Part shown: piece by piece, positions 61,150-64,000 of the stretch
How the letters are laid out: each line of letters begins with the position of its first letter
Numbering within the stretch: the stretch's first letter is position 1
NCBI GenBank assembly: GCA_963575745.1
Contig: CAUYUJ010014560.1
Location: forward strand, 593,328 to 657,327
Direction: 5' to 3'
DNA: 64,000 nucleotides
From: Prorocentrum cordatum
Lineage: Eukaryota; Sar; Dinophyceae; Prorocentrales; Prorocentraceae
Made by a program: the position numbers and the translations under genes
The notes under the pieces: model-generated
The model's database searches: none
What the model was told of the DNA's origin: nothing
Seen by the model: the letters and a program-made list of their open reading frames with translations, nothing else

Positions 61150-61372
61150 TCCTTGGATATTCCTTGGGTTCCTCGGGTTCCCCGCCCCCGGTGCCTCCGT
61201 TGCCCGTTTCCCGGAGGTTCTTCGGGTTCCTGGGGTACCTCGGGTTCCCAGGGCTCCCCAGGTTCCCCGTGTTCTTCGGGTTCCTCTGGTTCCCTGGGTT
61301 CCTCGGGCTCTTCGCATTCCCCGGGATCCCTGGGTTCCCCGCCCCCAGTGCCTCGTATTCTTACTGAGCCCT
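61150..61372. repeat. ~9-bp GGTTCCTCG repeat
   Basis: Degenerate GGGTTCCTCGGGTTCC units, bracketed by near-identical CCCCGCCCCCRGTGCCTC at about 61179 and 61337. The minus frame repeats EPE/EPR-type triplets. Confidence 0.8.
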
Positions 61373-61377
61373 GTCCA

Positions 61378-61592
61378 AGCAATGCCAAGCAATGCCAAGC
61401 AATGCCAGGCAATGCCAAGCAATGCCAAGCAGTGCCAAGCAGTGCCAAGGACAAGCAATTCGAAGCAATGCCAAGCAACGCCAAGCAATGCGAAGCAATG
61501 CGAAGCAATGCCAAGCACTGCCAAGCACTGCCAAGCGCTGCCAAGCGCTGCCAAGCAATGCCAAGCAATGCCAAGCAATGCCAAGCACTGCG
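61378..61592. repeat. 10-bp AATGCCAAGC tandem array
   Basis: More than twenty decamers with occasional variants (CACTGCCAAG, GATGCGAAGC) and short insertions. The minus frame reads LALLGIAWHC repeats. Confidence 0.95.
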
Positions 61593-61639
61593 CCCGTGCA
61601 ATAGGAAACTTTCCCCTTATTGGAATCGCGCGGAATTTC

Positions 61640-61934
61640 ATGTCTCACGTGTACAAGGTCCGTGGCGACATCGAAAACGAATCCTGCTCAGAATGAGCAA
61701 GTACTTTTGCCCGTCTTCGTCCCCATTATTTCTGTACCAATTTCGACCGTACCGATCCGACGCCTCCAAAACACGTTGATTTGGATGATCCTGGCGATCC
61801 CCTTCTCCAAATGGCTGTTTCTGCTGCGACGCTCGGGCCGTGTGTATACCGAATCCTGCATGTCCACGCCAACGAACGCACCTGAGGAAAAATTCGGTGA
61901 TGACATGGCTGTCTGCTGAATAAACGCCAAACAC
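61640..61934 (-). CDS. Exon-like island, unknown
   Basis: Minus frame MQDSVYTRPERRSRNSHLEK then GIARIIQINVFWRRRIGTVE, ending TCSF and TGA near 61695. A second minus frame is also open across it. Beyond the stop the same frame continues AGFVFDVATDLVH up to a CAC|GTGAGA donor-like site. No family recognised; 61935-62410 has nothing assignable. Confidence 0.3.
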
Positions 61935-62414
61935 TGTTTAGGAATCGCCAGTCATGAAAGCCGGGGTGGTTTACCCTCCCTTAATACTATGCCGTATGCA
62001 AATTACGAATCCAGACAAGTCCCAGACAACCCAACACAACGCGTACAACCCCTCCAAAAAGGAGGTCATAAACTTCCCAGCGAGTAACTGTGGCCGGAAA
62101 GCACGCGTTCATGGCTTCTTGACTGCTGCAAGCAAGTTATGCGTAGGTGGGTGGGAAATTTGCTCGGCCATTGCAGTGGCCAACATCAATGTGTTCAGAG
62201 TAATTGGAAAAAGAAGAGCAGACTTTACCCCCATGCCGAGATCGCGCTAGACCGTACACCTTCGCAGATTGCTGAGAACGCACGCTCGTCCATCCCAAAC
62301 GCAACCTCATACAATCCCCGATGAGCCCCTTACCGAACCCCGCCCCTCATCCATGGCAGTCACGATTTCAACTTGGGGTGCTCCCCGCACGTCTGAAACA
62401 CGTGAGAACATCGT

Positions 62415-62730
62415 GTGCCACTCGGAAGTCAAGACGTCTGCGCGACTGACGAAACCCCCAGACATACATTTGTCTTGTTCGCCATTGAACGAAAAGAAAC
62501 TATGCGGGCCACGTGCGCGCGCATGTCGACATCATTCAAGAAACATCGCGCGCATGTCAGAACTGCAAAATTATACATTTACACCACCACACGCGAGCAC
62601 CCCTGGTCGCGCATGGTGAAACCGTTGATGAGCCATTGGTGTTCCAAGCATTTCAAGGTAGATGTATTCGACACATATGAGCAAACAACTTTTGCTGCAA
62701 GGACACGTCTGTCAAGTTCTGCGCCGACGC
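62415..62730 (+). CDS. Weak hypothetical segment
   Basis: Plus frame with FVLFAIERKETMRATCARMS and MVKPLMSHWCSKHFKVDVFD before entering the CAT repeat. Mixed composition, but no start, splice site or homologue recognised. Confidence 0.2.
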
Positions 62731-62734
62731 GTCA

Positions 62735-63130
62735 TCATCATTATCTTCATTACCGACATCACCGTCGCCATCATCGTCATTCTCATCATCATCAGCATCA
62801 GCTTCAGCATCATCATCATCATCATCATCCTCAATATCATTCTCATTATCATCGCCATCACCATCAACAACAACAGCCGCATCAACATCAACGTCACCAT
62901 CACCATCGGACCGTCAACAACAACATGATCATCGTTATCATCATCGTCAACACCATCATTGCCACCGTCATCGTCAAGACCGTTATTTTCATCACCATCA
63001 CCATCAACTCACCGACATCCTCACAACCGTCGTCATCACCATCCACATCGCAATCGTCGTTGTCGTCGCTCTCGTGCTCGTCGCTCCTACCGTCACCATC
63101 ACCTTCGTGGTCGTCGCCGATGTCGGCGTA
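62735..63130. repeat. (CAT/ATC)n degenerate microsatellite
   Basis: About 400 bp of CATCAT/CGTCAT/CAACAT triplets with drift. Confidence 0.9.
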
Positions 63131-63292
63131 ACCATCGTTCCTCGCCCGCCCGAGTCATGAACCTGCATGAGAATCGTTCTCGCGCCACTACGCCAGTTTT
63201 GCGTTGTCCAGAAGGTGCGGAGACGTTTGCTCGGACCTTGAAGCTGGCGACCCCAGGCTCTTCAAACACGAATTGCACCGAATAGATTCAAT

Positions 63293-63619
63293 GTGGCGGC
63301 ACAGCGACCCGAAGGCGTGCTAGAATATCTTGCACAAGATTCATCACACGATTTCTATGATTTACTTCGCACGTGCGTGGCGGCCCCTGGGGGCCCCGCA
63401 CGAAAAGTACCCCTGACACTCCTGGTTGACTCCAAGGAGCCTCGGTTCAGAGATGGTTCTCGTCCTGGGCGCGGCCGTCAACGTCCTAAAGAGCGCCCCG
63501 GCAGCTCTCCACGGAGCCTGCAGGAGAGACGAAGAGGGTCCCCGAGAGGCATCCCAAGACATCCTGGTATGCATCCAAAAAAACCTTCTTTTTTAAAACC
63601 CACACCCCAAACGAGGTGA
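63293..63619 (+). CDS. Weak hypothetical segment
   Basis: Plus frame reading EYLAQDSSHDFYDLLRTCVA, then a Pro/Arg/Gly-rich tail. The frame does not begin with ATG; a minus frame over 63486-63695 looks equally protein-like (LTSFGVWVLKKKVFLDAYQD). 63620-64000 shows nothing I can assign. Confidence 0.22.
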   Translation: MAAQRPEGVLEYLAQDSSHDFYDLLRTCVAAPGGPARKVPLTLLVDSKEPRFRDGSRPGRGRQRPKERPGSSPRSLQERRRGSPRGIPRHPGMHPKKPSFLKPTPQTR

Positions 63620-64000
63620 GGGGTGGGCGGACGGTCGCAGGTAGATCGACGAGAGTCGCAACGCGTTCGAGCCTCCTGTGCAGCTCCCGAGCCACACCAG
63701 GACACCCACCAGGACTCCTGCGACGAACTCCAGAGAAGCTGAATCACCTCTGAGATTGATGACGCAACGCGTCGGGCTAACACCGCCACGCAGAGGCGCC
63801 GCATGGGCAACGCGCCCACGACGACACGTCAGCGATCGGACAGCGTGGACCAGCGGATTGGGCGAAGGGATTGGTGAATGGTTTCGGGCGTTTCTTCTTA
63901 CATCATCCCTCTTCCCATCCGGGGAAGGGTTCGCACCCCCTCCAGTTCCCTACCCCTGCATCTGGGCGGGGGGGTGCGAGATTCTAAAATGTCGAATGCT

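Overview
The window looks like nuclear DNA of a GC-rich, repeat-laden eukaryote, most probably a dinoflagellate. This is an inference. It rests on introns that begin with GC as well as GT and end AG|G, a LINE-type element joining a reverse transcriptase, a Cys/His knuckle and an RNase H with a C-terminal CxxCGAY motif, huge tracts of triplet microsatellite, and many unrelated tandem repeats. Two 100-N scaffold gaps (5719-5818, 47926-48025) show it is a scaffold. Most long open frames here are by-products of high GC and of repeats whose period is a multiple of three. I therefore kept only frames with non-repetitive, protein-like composition or compatible splice phases.

Layout. 1-3.2 kb is a GC-rich minisatellite arranged as a 1.2-kb tandem duplication. 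3.2-8.2 kb is intergenic repeat (AT-rich tracts, TG repeat, gap, GGA/TCC tracts). 8.2-13.7 kb holds the best gene, on the minus strand: a 1.4-kb last exon encoding a Lys/Gly-rich and acidic protein, preceded by four short exons whose phases all match, and by three further exon-like islands lying in TCC/GGA-rich introns. 14-22.5 kb carries CA and TA tracts, a 66-bp poly-C repeat, a 155-bp satellite, a complex GC-rich repeat and foldback sequence. 23.6-25.8 kb has minus-strand exon-like islands, one resembling the C-terminal ubiquitin-like domain of splicing factor SF3A1. 26.9-31.3 kb has 240-bp and 160-bp tandem repeats plus hypothetical minus-strand frames. 31.3-33.6 kb is triplet microsatellite. 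35.3-38.3 kb contains three hairpin (MITE-like) elements. 38.4-41.5 kb is a degraded non-LTR retroelement on the minus strand. 42.1-42.7 kb is a broken plus-strand coding remnant.

43-51.4 kb is satellite country: a 42-bp palindromic satellite in two arrays with collagen-like and 15-bp repeats between them, and a 21-bp minisatellite in two blocks around the second gap. 51.4-54.7 kb is simple-sequence DNA. 56-60 kb has fragmentary minus-strand coding-like frames. 60.37-60.71 kb gives a clean two-exon gene end on the minus strand with an 83-bp GT-AG intron. 60.9-61.6 kb has a perfect 85-bp duplication and 9- and 10-bp repeat arrays. The right edge is CAT repeat and weak frames.

No rRNA, tRNA, spliced-leader gene, CRISPR or prokaryotic operon structure was seen. 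The genes do not form a recognisable pathway. The interest lies in intron structure and in the variety of satellites and small mobile elements.
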